Shown here in pieces: positions 1 to 6,840 of a DNA stretch of 21,521 nt (its first letter is position 1; every line of letters begins with the position of its first letter). Made by a program: the position numbers and the translations under genes. This stretch comes from an archaeon (lineage in GTDB: Archaea; Hydrothermarchaeota; Hydrothermarchaeia; Hydrothermarchaeales; JALUUU01): assembly GCA_027021185.1 (NCBI GenBank), contig JALUUU010000264.1, forward strand, positions 1-21,521. Reading direction: 5' to 3'. The notes beneath the pieces were generated by a model, which saw only the letters and a list, made by a program, of their open reading frames with translations, was not told the DNA's origin and ran no database searches.

Positions 1-1
1 A

Positions 2-184
2 TTCGAGAGAGGGGGGAAGAAGGGTGTTAAGGGAACAGGCCTAGGCCTAGCGATAGTCAAGAGGGTAGTTGAGCTCCATAACGGCAGCGTACAGGTTATT
101 GATAATATAGTCGCAGACAAAAGCGGGGATATAAAAGAAGAGAAAAGAGGGGCCGTGTTCTTGGTTACCCTCCCCAAGCACTAG
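2..184 (+). CDS. Sensor histidine kinase, C-terminal end (partial)
   Basis: The window opens inside this gene, which reads without a stop from base 2 to TAG at 182-184 (60 codons). The residues GTGLGLAIVKRVVELHNG match the G2 box and following helix of the GHKL (HATPase_c) ATP-binding domain of two-component sensor kinases. An F-E-R-G stretch just before it resembles the F box. The tail GAVFLVTLP is the usual last beta strand of this domain, so the C-terminus is complete. Such kinases autophosphorylate on a histidine and pass the phosphate to a response regulator; the sensor part and any partner lie outside the window. The stop overlaps the stop of the opposing CBS gene by four bases. Confidence 0.85.
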   Translation, partial: FERGGKKGVKGTGLGLAIVKRVVELHNGSVQVIDNIVADKSGDIKEEKRGAVFLVTLPKH

Positions 185-609
185 ATCCCCTTGGAAGCTC
201 TTTTGAAGTACGCGACCCTCATGGCGTTCATGATGGTTCTTGCACTGACCATGCCCACTATCCTGCCGTCATCGTCTGTAACTGGAAGGTGCCTTATATA
301 GCGCCCCATCATTTTCTCGGCGGCCTTATCCAGAGTTTCGTTTTCGTTGACGGTTATTATGACTTTGCACATCTTGTCTTTAAGCTCAGTGCCGCACATC
401 AGGTCCACTAGAGATATGCCCTTAGAATCCAGGCCCTTGACAACCACCTCTCTGAGCATGTCCCGCTCCGTGAACATCCCCACCGGGCTTGTGGGTGTTC
501 CGACGATGACCGAGCTTATGTTCTTATCCACCATTATTTTGGCTGCGTCGGCTATGGGCGTGGAGGGATCTACAAAAGTAGGGTTGTGCATTATGTCCTT
601 TACCCTCAT
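181..609 (-). CDS. Two-CBS-domain protein
   Basis: This 142-residue protein is two tandem CBS domains and little else. CBS1 (about residues 7-65) begins VKDIM-NPTFVDPSTPIADAA and includes the GMFTERDMLREVV signature. CBS2 (about 75-133) has VNENETLDKAAEKM followed by IRHLPVTDDDGRIVGMVS. Stand-alone CBS pairs bind adenosyl ligands such as AMP, ATP or SAM in a Bateman module and act as energy or redox sensors; the ligand and partner cannot be read from sequence. It is the only minus-strand gene here. The ATG at 609-607 has no Shine-Dalgarno sequence and lies about 28 bp from a TATA box, so a leaderless message is likely. It runs convergently into the upstream kinase gene and divergently from the ribosomal operon. 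Confidence 0.9.
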   Translation of the reverse strand: MRVKDIMHNPTFVDPSTPIADAAKIMVDKNISSVIVGTPTSPVGMFTERDMLREVVVKGLDSKGISLVDLMCGTELKDKMCKVIITVNENETLDKAAEKMMGRYIRHLPVTDDDGRIVGMVSARTIMNAMRVAYFKRASKGI

Positions 610-632
610 GTGATTAACTTGCTATTTGTCAT

Positions 633-643
633 TATTAAATATT
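633..643 (-). promoter_or_regulatory. TATA box for the CBS-domain gene
   Basis: Read on the minus strand this is AAATATTTAAT, a good archaeal TATA box. Its centre is about 28 bases from the ATG, which puts the transcription start at or within a few bases of the start codon. Inferred from spacing only. Confidence 0.6.
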
Positions 644-653
644 TCTGATTCCC

Positions 654-674
654 CCGCAGGGAGCGACCCCGCGG
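654..674. other. Imperfect GC-rich hairpin between divergent promoters
   Basis: CCGC-A-GGG, then AGCGA, then CCC-C-GCGG: an 8-bp stem with one A/C mismatch and a 5-base loop. It lies upstream of both divergent genes. It could be an operator, a structured RNA or chance. The rest of the 610-781 gap holds only the two promoters and a second small hairpin. Confidence 0.35.
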
Positions 675-702
675 CACAGTCTTCGTAATTAGGCATAGAA
701 TC

Positions 703-716
703 CCTCTCAGAAGAGG
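703..716. other. Small perfect inverted repeat upstream of the ribosomal operon
   Basis: CCTCT-CAGA-AGAGG is a 5-bp perfect stem with a 4-base loop. It sits about 31 bp upstream of the eL18 TATA box, where a regulator of the operon could bind. Short enough to be chance. Confidence 0.25.
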
Positions 717-746
717 ATGAATTATCCGGGGTCTTGATTCCAAAAA

Positions 747-756
747 TTTTTATAAG
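747..756 (+). promoter_or_regulatory. TATA box for the ribosomal protein operon
   Basis: TTTTTATAAG preceded by CCAAAAA (BRE-like purines). The box centre lies about 30 bp before the ATG at 782, placing the start of transcription within about 5 bases of that codon. This gives a leaderless or near-leaderless mRNA and rules out translation from the in-frame TTG at 734, which would lie upstream of the transcript. Confidence 0.75.
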
Positions 757-781
757 GGTAGGGTGTACCTTATTCTCTACG

Positions 782-1144
782 ATGATTAAGAGTAAGTCCT
801 CCAACGCATTGTTATTGAGGCTTATAGAGGCCCTCAAGAAAAAGGCCCACGAGGAGAAAGCTCCTATTTGGCGGGCCATGGCCGAAAGACTTTCTAAGCC
901 GAGGGCCAGAAGAGCCGAGGTGAACGTGGGGGAAATCGCGAAATACACCAAGAAAAACGATGTTGTGGCCGTCCCGGGTAAGATCCTTGGAGCCGGAGAG
1001 ATAGACCATAAGGTGACGGCTGCGGCTCTGGGTTTCTCTTCCAAGGCCGTGGAGAAGATAACCCAGGCCGGAGGAAAATGTTTATCTTTAGAGGAATTAA
1101 TGAAGAAGAATCCCCGGGGCTCCGGGGTTAAAATAATGAGGTAA
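782..1144 (+). CDS. rpl18e: 50S ribosomal protein L18e (eL18)
   Basis: A 120-residue protein of the large ribosomal subunit found in archaea and eukaryotes and absent from bacteria. Diagnostic stretches are PIWRAMAERLSKPRARRAEVN, VAVPGKILGAGEIDHKVTVA-like (here VTAAALGFS) and a C-terminus ending GSGVKIMR. Length matches the archaeal family. The reading frame is open upstream to a TTG at 734, but the promoter lies inside that extension, so the ATG at 782 is chosen. It is the first gene of a long operon; uL13 begins two bases after its stop. Confidence 0.95.
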   Translation: MIKSKSSNALLLRLIEALKKKAHEEKAPIWRAMAERLSKPRARRAEVNVGEIAKYTKKNDVVAVPGKILGAGEIDHKVTAAALGFSSKAVEKITQAGGKCLSLEELMKKNPRGSGVKIMR

Positions 1145-1146
1145 CT

Positions 1147-1587
1147 ATGAAAGTCATTGACGCAAGCAATCTGATAGTGGGTAGACTTGCCTCTGTAGTG
1201 GCGAAGGAGCTTCTTAAAGGAGAAAAAGTTGTGATAGTTAGAGCAGAGGAGGGGGTAATAACAGGCTCCAAGTCCGCGACATTCGAGAAGTACCTTCATA
1301 GGAGACAGCGAAAAAGCATCGTTAATCCCGCCAGGCACGGCCCCTTCTTCCCCCGCAGACCGGAGGGCATCATTAGGCGGGCTGTCCGTGGAATGCTGCC
1401 GTATAAGAAGCCCAGGGGAAAGAAGGCCTTTAAAAATCTGCGGGTGTATACGGGCATCCCCAAGGAGTACGAGAAGGAAAAAATAGAGACCCTTGAGCCC
1501 GCAAACGTCACAAAGCTTAAAATACCCCGGTTTATCAAGTTAAAGGAGCTGAGCTCCCTGCTGGGAGCCAAGATTTCGGAGAGTTAG
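1147..1587 (+). CDS. rpl13: 50S ribosomal protein L13 (uL13)
   Basis: This 146-residue protein is the universal L13 of the large subunit, in its archaeal/eukaryotic form (L13a-like). It begins MKVIDASNLIVGRLASVVAK and contains the hallmark RHGPFFPRRPEGIIRRAVRGM and LPYKK--RGK segments. It binds 23S rRNA during early assembly. A GAGGT sequence across the end of the eL18 gene supplies the ribosome site. The uS9 gene follows three bases after its stop, the usual archaeal order. Confidence 0.97.
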   Translation: MKVIDASNLIVGRLASVVAKELLKGEKVVIVRAEEGVITGSKSATFEKYLHRRQRKSIVNPARHGPFFPRRPEGIIRRAVRGMLPYKKPRGKKAFKNLRVYTGIPKEYEKEKIETLEPANVTKLKIPRFIKLKELSSLLGAKISES

Positions 1588-1590
1588 AGG

Positions 1591-1989
1591 ATGAAAAGGG
1601 TTCTTAGTTCCGGTAAAAGGAAGACAGCCATAGCAAGGGCGGTTATAGTCGATGGCAAAGGGAAGGTGAGGATAAATAAGAAGCCCATTGAGATATATGA
1701 GCCCGAAATGGCTAGGATGAAGATCATGGAGCCTCTGCTCCTTGCAGGAGACTTGGCGAAGAAAGTGGATATATCTGTTAACGTTAGGGGTGGCGGAGTC
1801 ATGGGACAGGCGGAGGCCGTACGAACCGCCATTGGCAGGGGGTTGGCGGAGTACAGCGGCGACCCGCAGCTGAGAGAGGTTTTCTCTTCCTACGATAAGA
1901 CCATCCTCAAAGGAGATCCGCGGAGAAAAGAGACCAAGAAATACGGCGGTAAGGGCGCGAGAGCCAAGAGGCAGAAATCGTATAGGTGA
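1591..1989 (+). CDS. rps9: 30S ribosomal protein S9 (uS9)
   Basis: A 132-residue small-subunit protein. It starts with the typical SSGKRKTAIARAVI, carries the VNVRGGGVMGQAEAVRTAIGRGL core, and ends in the basic tail ARAKRQKSYR. The terminal Lys/Arg residues of this family reach into the ribosomal P site and contact tRNA. It is immediately followed by rpoN, whose ribosome site GGTGAGG spans the uS9 stop codon. Confidence 0.97.
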   Translation: MKRVLSSGKRKTAIARAVIVDGKGKVRINKKPIEIYEPEMARMKIMEPLLLAGDLAKKVDISVNVRGGGVMGQAEAVRTAIGRGLAEYSGDPQLREVFSSYDKTILKGDPRRKETKKYGGKGARAKRQKSYR

Positions 1990-1993
1990 GGAG

Positions 1994-2194
1994 ATGATTA
2001 TCCCCGTAAGATGCTTTAGCTGTGGAGGAGTGATAGGGGACAAATACGAGGAGTTTAAACGCCGCATAAAGAAGGAGGACCCCAAGGAAGTCATGGACTC
2101 CCTGGGGGTTAAGCGCTACTGCTGCAGGCGGATGCTCCTCAGTCAGGCGGACTTCATAGACGAAGTTATAAAGTTCGATGAATTGGGGCCGTAG
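1994..2194 (+). CDS. rpoN: DNA-directed RNA polymerase subunit N (Rpb10)
   Basis: This 66-residue zinc protein belongs to archaeal RNA polymerase and is homologous to eukaryotic Rpb10; it helps hold the D/L assembly platform together. The zinc ligands are visible: C7-F-S-C10 near the N-terminus and the adjacent pair C43-C44 in RYCCRRML. It starts IIPVRCFSCGGVIGDKYEEF, nearly invariant in the family. The start lies after GGTGAGG. Its last codons (Gly-Pro) and TAG stop are also the first ten bases of the following tRNA gene, so the mRNA end and tRNA cannot both come intact from one transcript. Confidence 0.97.
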   Translation: MIIPVRCFSCGGVIGDKYEEFKRRIKKEDPKEVMDSLGVKRYCCRRMLLSQADFIDEVIKFDELGP

Positions 2195-2259
2195 GGTAGC
2201 TTGGTCCATCCTCCCAGCTTGGGGTGCTGGTGACCTGAGTTCAAATCTCAGCGGCCCCA
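2185..2259 (+). tRNA. tRNA-Pro (anticodon GGG)
   Basis: A full cloverleaf can be folded. The acceptor stem GGGGCCG/CGGCCCC (2185-2191 with 2252-2258) is perfect, with discriminator A at 2259. The D arm is GGGT/ATCC with GG in the loop. The anticodon stem CCAGC/GCTGG (2214-2218 with 2226-2230) is perfect and its loop TTGGGGT gives anticodon GGG at 2221-2223. The T arm is CTGAG-TTCAAAT-CTCAG. This reads proline CCC/CCU codons. One extra base appears between the D and anticodon stems. CCA is not encoded, and there is no intron. Bases 2185-2194 overlap the end of rpoN; the conserved T8 serves as the T of its stop codon. Confidence 0.93.
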
Positions 2260-2295
2260 TTATGCAAATCCGAGGCTCATCCAGCTGGTGATAAG

Positions 2296-2514
2296 ATGAA
2301 ACTAACAAGGTTTGAGAAGGCACGGATAATCGGCGCCCGGGCCCTGCAGATAGCCATGGGGGCGCCTACCTTAATTGCGGATCTCGACCAATCCCTGGAC
2401 CCAATAATTATAGCGATCAAGGAGCTTGAGGCCGGGGTCATACCCATAACTGTTAGGCGCAGACTGCCCGAGAAAAAAGCCCTTGGTGAGGAAAACGATT
2501 CCATCAGTTATTGA
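2296..2514 (+). CDS. rpoK: DNA-directed RNA polymerase subunit K (Rpb6/omega homologue)
   Basis: This 72-residue protein matches RpoK, the archaeal counterpart of eukaryotic Rpb6 and bacterial omega, which clamps the largest subunit. Characteristic segments are KLTRFEKARIIGARALQIAMGAP and DPIIIAIKELEAGVIPITVRRRLP. GGTGAT at 2287-2292 is a suitable ribosome site. It follows the tRNA by 36 bases and its 3' end overlaps the enolase gene in another frame by about 29 bases. Confidence 0.96.
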   Translation: MKLTRFEKARIIGARALQIAMGAPTLIADLDQSLDPIIIAIKELEAGVIPITVRRRLPEKKALGEENDSISY

Positions 2515-3748
2515 AGATATCAAGGCTAGGAAGATTTTAGACAGTCGCGGGAACTGGACTGTAGAGATAGACGTTTTCACAGTCACAGGATTCGGCAGAT
2601 GCGCGGCTCCCAGCGGTGCCAGCACAGGGATTCACGAAGTTGTGTCCTATCCCGAAAACAGCGTTGACACAGCCCTGGAGAGGCTGGAAGAAATTGTTGT
2701 TCCGGAGCTCCTCGGCATGGTTGCGGAGGAGCAGGAAGAAATCGACTGCCTTTTGAAAGAGCTCGACGGGACGGATAATTTCTCCCACATAGGGGGCAAC
2801 GTGGCTGTTGCCCTGTCCCTGGCCACGGCTAAAGCAGCGGCTTCTTCCTATAACCGCCCCCTCTACAGATATCTCGGTGGAAGCTTCTCCAGTTCCCTTC
2901 CCTATCCCCTGGGGAACGTCATTGGCGGGGGGGCCCACGCGGAGAACGCCACAGATATCCAAGAGTTCCTGGTCATACCCATCGGAGCCAAGAACATACT
3001 TGAAGCCGTTGAGGTTAACACAGAGGTTCATCGCAGAGCGAAAAAAGTCCTTGCAAAGATGGGGGGTACGGCCCTGGGTAAAGGAGACGAAGGAGCCTGG
3101 GCCCCCAGCATAACAGACAAAGAAGCCTTTGACGTGCTTTTCGATATATCCCGCGAAGTGGAGGATGCTCTGGGGGTCAAAACACGGCTCGGCGTCGACG
3201 TTGCCGCCAGTGAGCTGTGGGATCCTGAGAAGGAGATGTATGTATATCCCAGTGAGAACATTGAGCGGACGAGGGATGAGCAGATTGACTACATAATAGA
3301 TCTCATAAAAAAATACGGGCTTTACTATGTCGAGGATCCCCTGGAGCAGGAGGACTTTGACGGCTTTGCAAAACTCAACAAACGGACAAAGGCCTTGATT
3401 TGCGGCGACGACTTATACGTTACAAACCCTGAGAGAATAAAAAAAGGCATAGAGAAAGGATCTTCCAAGGCCGTGCTCATAAAGCCCAACCAGATAGGTA
3501 CTTTGACCGACACCTTTAAGGCCGTGAATCTGGCAAAAAACAATAACATGGCAACGGTTATCTCTCACCGCTCTGGTGAAACAGTCGATGAGACTATTTC
3601 CCATCTCGCCGTTGCCTTTGGATGCCCTGTGATAAAGACAGGAGTAATAGGCGGTGAAAGAGCGGCAAAACTGAATGAGCTTATAAGGATAGAAGAAGAA
3701 CTGAACAGGTGCGCCGAAATGGCGGCATTACCAGGTTTGGAGGAGTAA
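2486..3748 (+). CDS. eno: Enolase (2-phosphoglycerate dehydratase)
   Basis: About 420 residues. Enolase interconverts 2-phosphoglycerate and phosphoenolpyruvate in the cytoplasm with two Mg ions. Family marks: KILDSRGN near the N-terminus, GGGAHA, GDEGAWAP with catalytic Glu about 202, metal Asp in GVDVAASELWD, VEDPLEQEDFDGF, catalytic Lys about 333 in LIKPNQIGTLT, SHRSGETVDE and KTGVIGGERAAKLNEL. The start is uncertain: GTG 2486 is annotated; TTG 2483 is adjacent; an ATT at 2498 has GGTGAGG six bases upstream. All overlap rpoK. In the usually invariant DSRGNPT the proline is Trp (about residue 24). Placement between rpoK and uS2 is the common euryarchaeal order. Confidence 0.96.
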   Translation: MRKTIPSVIEDIKARKILDSRGNWTVEIDVFTVTGFGRCAAPSGASTGIHEVVSYPENSVDTALERLEEIVVPELLGMVAEEQEEIDCLLKELDGTDNFSHIGGNVAVALSLATAKAAASSYNRPLYRYLGGSFSSSLPYPLGNVIGGGAHAENATDIQEFLVIPIGAKNILEAVEVNTEVHRRAKKVLAKMGGTALGKGDEGAWAPSITDKEAFDVLFDISREVEDALGVKTRLGVDVAASELWDPEKEMYVYPSENIERTRDEQIDYIIDLIKKYGLYYVEDPLEQEDFDGFAKLNKRTKALICGDDLYVTNPERIKKGIEKGSSKAVLIKPNQIGTLTDTFKAVNLAKNNNMATVISHRSGETVDETISHLAVAFGCPVIKTGVIGGERAAKLNELIRIEEELNRCAEMAALPGLEE

Positions 3749-3752
3749 TAGC

Positions 3753-4337
3753 ATGGACGAGTTACTGACAACATTGGATGACTATCTCGCTGCAGGTATC
3801 CACATAGGCACGCAGCAAAAGAACGCGGATATGAAGCCGTACATATACAGGGTACGCGCCGACGGGCTGTATGTGCTGGACGTGAAGAAGACCGATGAGA
3901 GGATACGGCTCGCTGCAAAGTTTCTAGCCAAGTTCAAGCCCGACAAGATCTTGGTGGTCTCTAGGAGGCAGTACGGCCAAAAACCCATTGAAGAGTTCGC
4001 CAAGCTCACAGGGGCTAAAGCTATTTCAGGACGTTTCGTACCCGGGACTCTTACAAACCCAAATCTCAGGTCCTTCACGGAGCCCGAGGTCCTTTTGGTA
4101 ACTGACCCCCGGGGCGATGAGCAGGCGCTGAAAGAGGCTAGCAGCATAGGCATACCCGTGGTTGCCCTGTGCGACACAGACAACTCCATGAATGGGGTTG
4201 ACATAGTTATTCCCACGAACAACAAGGGCAAGAAAGCCCTTACGATAGTGTATTGGTTACTGGCCAGGGAGGTTCTCAGAGAGAGAGGAGAGCTCACAGA
4301 AGACTTTCCCCCGCTCGCCGAGTTTGGAGAAGAATAA
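3753..4337 (+). CDS. rps2: 30S ribosomal protein S2 (uS2)
   Basis: This 194-residue small-subunit protein is the compact archaeal form of S2. Typical segments are YLAAGIHIGTQQKNADMKPYIYRVRADGLYVLDVKKTDER in shorter blocks (IHIGTQ, MKPYIY, GLYVLDV), SGRFVPGTLTNP, EPEVLLVTDPRGDEQAL, and VALCDTDN with IPTNNKGKKALT. The ATG has a strong site, GGAGGAG, seven bases upstream. Its TAA stop is directly followed by the ATG of the MEMO gene with no gap. Confidence 0.97.
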   Translation: MDELLTTLDDYLAAGIHIGTQQKNADMKPYIYRVRADGLYVLDVKKTDERIRLAAKFLAKFKPDKILVVSRRQYGQKPIEEFAKLTGAKAISGRFVPGTLTNPNLRSFTEPEVLLVTDPRGDEQALKEASSIGIPVVALCDTDNSMNGVDIVIPTNNKGKKALTIVYWLLAREVLRERGELTEDFPPLAEFGEE

Positions 4338-5165
4338 ATGAGGAACCCTTCGGTGGCCGGGCAGTTTTATCCGTCCAGGGAGAGGGACCTGAGGAGACAG
4401 ATTGAGGAATGCTTTCTTCACCCCCTGGGGCCCGGAAAGCTTCCTGATGAGGGAGAGAAAAAAAAGAAGGACATCATAGGGGCCGTTGTGCCTCACGCCG
4501 GGTACATGTACTCCGGGCCAGAGGCTGCCCATGTATACTATGCATTATCCCAGCAGAAGACTCCCGAAAAAATCGTGATCCTCGGGCCGAATCACACCGG
4601 CATGGGCAGCGGTGTATCTGTCTCTGGCGAGGACTGGAAAACACCCCTTGGCGTGGTGGAGGTTGACAAAGAAGCCGTGGAGAAGCTGTGGAGGGGATGT
4701 GACATAGTTGATCTCGACGAGACGGCTCATCGCTTCGAGCACTCACTAGAGGTTCAGCTCCCCTTTCTCCAATACATATACGACGAGTTCCGTATCGTTC
4801 CCATATGCCTGGCTCTCCAGGACCTGGAAACCAGCCTTGAGCTTGCAAAGTGCCTTTCTGAGCTGGACGACGCGCTCTTCCTCGCCAGTAGCGACTTCAC
4901 CCATTACGAGCCAGCCGACGAGGCCCGCAGAAAAGACATGGAGGCCATCAACCATCTCCTCGCCATGGACGAGAGGAGATTCCTTCAGAGCGTTTACAAC
5001 CTTGATCTAACTGCCTGTGGCTACGGCGCTATCGCTACCTGTCTGGCTGCTTCGAAGATGCTTGGCGCCACCCGAGCGGAACTTCTGAAATATGGCAACA
5101 GCGGCGACATAACAGGGGACTATTCCAGCGTCGTCGCCTATTCTGCCATAATTTTTAGGCGGTGA
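4338..5165 (+). CDS. MEMO family protein
   Basis: This 275-residue protein belongs to the MEMO family (COG1355), related in fold to LigB-type non-haem iron dioxygenases. The expected metal-site residues are present: His53 in VPHAGYMYSG, His86 in LGPNHTG, and a Cys at about 227 in ACGYGAIA. Also seen are HSLEVQLPF, SSDFTHYEP and the C-terminal GDYSSVVAYSAIIF. The biochemical role in archaea is not established. In many euryarchaea it sits between uS2 and mevalonate kinase, as here, joined to both with no spacer, so it is at least co-expressed with the isoprenoid genes. Confidence 0.92.
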   Translation: MRNPSVAGQFYPSRERDLRRQIEECFLHPLGPGKLPDEGEKKKKDIIGAVVPHAGYMYSGPEAAHVYYALSQQKTPEKIVILGPNHTGMGSGVSVSGEDWKTPLGVVEVDKEAVEKLWRGCDIVDLDETAHRFEHSLEVQLPFLQYIYDEFRIVPICLALQDLETSLELAKCLSELDDALFLASSDFTHYEPADEARRKDMEAINHLLAMDERRFLQSVYNLDLTACGYGAIATCLAASKMLGATRAELLKYGNSGDITGDYSSVVAYSAIIFRR

Positions 5166-5167
5166 AG

Positions 5168-6058
5168 ATGGTCACAGCCTCAGCCCCTGGAAAGGTTATA
5201 CTATTTGGAGAGCATGCCGTTGTTTACGGCGAACCCGCCATAGCGGGAGCCATAGACCTTCGAATACGCGTGAGGGCAGAGAAGACGGCCAAAAGTTTAA
5301 AGATCACGTCTGAAACGAAGGACCACAGATACGTTGAAAAAGCCGTGGACGTTGTTTTTGAGCATCTGGGGGAAGCCACGGGTCTCATGATAGATATCTC
5401 ATCCGACCTCCCGCCTGCCTCTGGCCTGGGCTCCTCCGCGGCCGTTTCGGTGGCCACTATAGCCGCTGTGGCGAATCTGCTGGGCCATGACCTGGGGAAA
5501 AATGAGATAGCGCGTCTTGGGTATAAGGTTGAGCTCGGGGTGCAAGGAGCGGCCTCCCCCACCGACACCTACACCACAACCCACGGCGGGATCCAGTACA
5601 TACAGCCCAGGAAGAAAGGCTTCACCCCAATACAGGCTTCCCTCCCCCTGGTTGTTGGATACACGGGCATAGAAAGATCTACGAAGGAGCTTGTGGCCGG
5701 GGTAAGAAAGCTGCGGGACGCCTACCCTGAGCTGGTGTCTCCCTTAATAAAGAACATAGGCATGGTTACCCGTCAGGCTAGGAAAAGCCTGGAGGCTGGG
5801 GAAGATGTGGGGGACCTCATGAACATCAACCACGGCCTGCTGGAGGCCCTGGGAGTGAGCAACGACGCCCTCTCAAGACTTGTTCATGCTTCGAGGGAGG
5901 CCGGAGCCAGAGGGGCGAAGCTGACCGGGGCCGGAGGCGGCGGCTGCATGATAGCCTATACCCCCGGGAGATACAGGGATGTCATTAACGCCATCGAAGG
6001 CTGCGGATCAACGGCGATGAAGGCTGCTATATCTGCGGAGGGGGTGAGGCTGGAATAG
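5168..6058 (+). CDS. mvk: Mevalonate kinase
   Basis: A GHMP-family kinase of 296 residues that phosphorylates mevalonate at the 5-OH with ATP, the first committed step toward archaeal lipid isoprenoids. It begins SAPGKVILFGEHAVVYGEPA, has the ATP-binding PPASGLGSSAA (about residues 81-91), the catalytic Asp in ASPTDTYT (about 133), and the C-terminal loop LTGAGGGGCM. Start: ATG 5168 lies five bases after GGCGG; an in-frame GTG at 5162 would overlap the MEMO stop by GTGA and add two residues. Either is possible. The next gene begins inside its stop codon. Confidence 0.95.
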   Translation: MVTASAPGKVILFGEHAVVYGEPAIAGAIDLRIRVRAEKTAKSLKITSETKDHRYVEKAVDVVFEHLGEATGLMIDISSDLPPASGLGSSAAVSVATIAAVANLLGHDLGKNEIARLGYKVELGVQGAASPTDTYTTTHGGIQYIQPRKKGFTPIQASLPLVVGYTGIERSTKELVAGVRKLRDAYPELVSPLIKNIGMVTRQARKSLEAGEDVGDLMNINHGLLEALGVSNDALSRLVHASREAGARGAKLTGAGGGGCMIAYTPGRYRDVINAIEGCGSTAMKAAISAEGVRLE

Positions 6059-6840
6059 TGATAGTCCTCAAGCTGGGCGGAAGCCTCATAACCCTGAAAC
6101 ACAAGAAGTTCTCCTTCAGAAGAAAAGTAATGGAGAGATTAGCCGCTGAGATCGGCGATTACAAAGGGAAGCTTATAATAATTCACGGGGGAGGCAGCTT
6201 CGGCCACCCATTAGCGTATGAATACGGGCTTAATAATGGATACGAGGATGAGAGGCAGATTGACGGCGTCGTCCTTACACGCCTCGCCATGGAAAGGCTC
6301 AACGATAAGGTGGTCAGTGCCTTATTAGACTCGGGGATAAAAGCGGTTTCCCTTCAGACATCAGCCCTGGCCTTCTGCCGTGGAGGGGAAATCGAGAGAC
6401 TGAATCTGGAGCCAGTTAAGAGGTTCTTGGACATAGGTATAACCCCTGTACTCTATGGCGACGTTGTGCTGGACTCGGCTAAGGGATTCTGCATCCTCTC
6501 AGGGGACAGGATCGCCGTCCATCTTTCAAGGACTCTCATGGCTGACAGAGCGATCATGGCCATAGACAAAGACGGCATCTTCGACAGGGACCCCAATATT
6601 ACAAAAGGCACAAAGCTCCTGGCGGAGGTTAATCAGCATAACTATCAAGAGGTCCTCCGCAGCCTTGGCTCTGTGCATGGAGACGTGACCGGAGGTATCA
6701 CTGGAAAGCTCAGAGAGCTCTGGCTGCTTGCAGAGGATGGCATAGAGTCGATAATAGTTAACGGCCTGGTCCCTGGAAGGCTTCAAAAAGCTTTATTAGG
6801 GCAGGAAGTAAAAGGAACACGAATCAGGGTGGCCCCATGA
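6058..6840 (+). CDS. ipk: Isopentenyl phosphate kinase
   Basis: This 260-residue amino-acid-kinase-fold enzyme converts isopentenyl phosphate to isopentenyl diphosphate, the signature step of the archaeal alternative mevalonate pathway. Family marks are MIVLKLGGSLIT with Lys5, IIHGGGSFGH with the substrate-binding His50, LSGDRIAVHLS, AIDKDGIFDRDPN and DVTGGITGKL. The GTG start overlaps the mvk TAG by one base and has GGGGGTGAGG about eight bases upstream. Its stop overlaps the next start as ATGA, so mvk, ipk and fni are translationally coupled. Confidence 0.95.
   Translation: MIVLKLGGSLITLKHKKFSFRRKVMERLAAEIGDYKGKLIIIHGGGSFGHPLAYEYGLNNGYEDERQIDGVVLTRLAMERLNDKVVSALLDSGIKAVSLQTSALAFCRGGEIERLNLEPVKRFLDIGITPVLYGDVVLDSAKGFCILSGDRIAVHLSRTLMADRAIMAIDKDGIFDRDPNITKGTKLLAEVNQHNYQEVLRSLGSVHGDVTGGITGKLRELWLLAEDGIESIIVNGLVPGRLQKALLGQEVKGTRIRVAP

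Noticed and set aside
734..781. N-terminal extension of eL18 from a TTG start
   Set aside because: The operon TATA box lies within it, so it would not be transcribed; archaeal eL18 begins at the ATG at 782.
622..1338. A 238-codon open frame on the minus strand across the eL18 and uL13 genes
   Set aside because: It lies antisense to two certain ribosomal genes, has no recognisable domain and no coupling to neighbours; it is a by-product of their codon bias.
2213..2225. Reading the tRNA anticodon as TGG
   Set aside because: That needs the stem CCCAG, which does not pair with the bases after the loop; CCAGC/GCTGG is perfect and gives GGG. Both would be proline.
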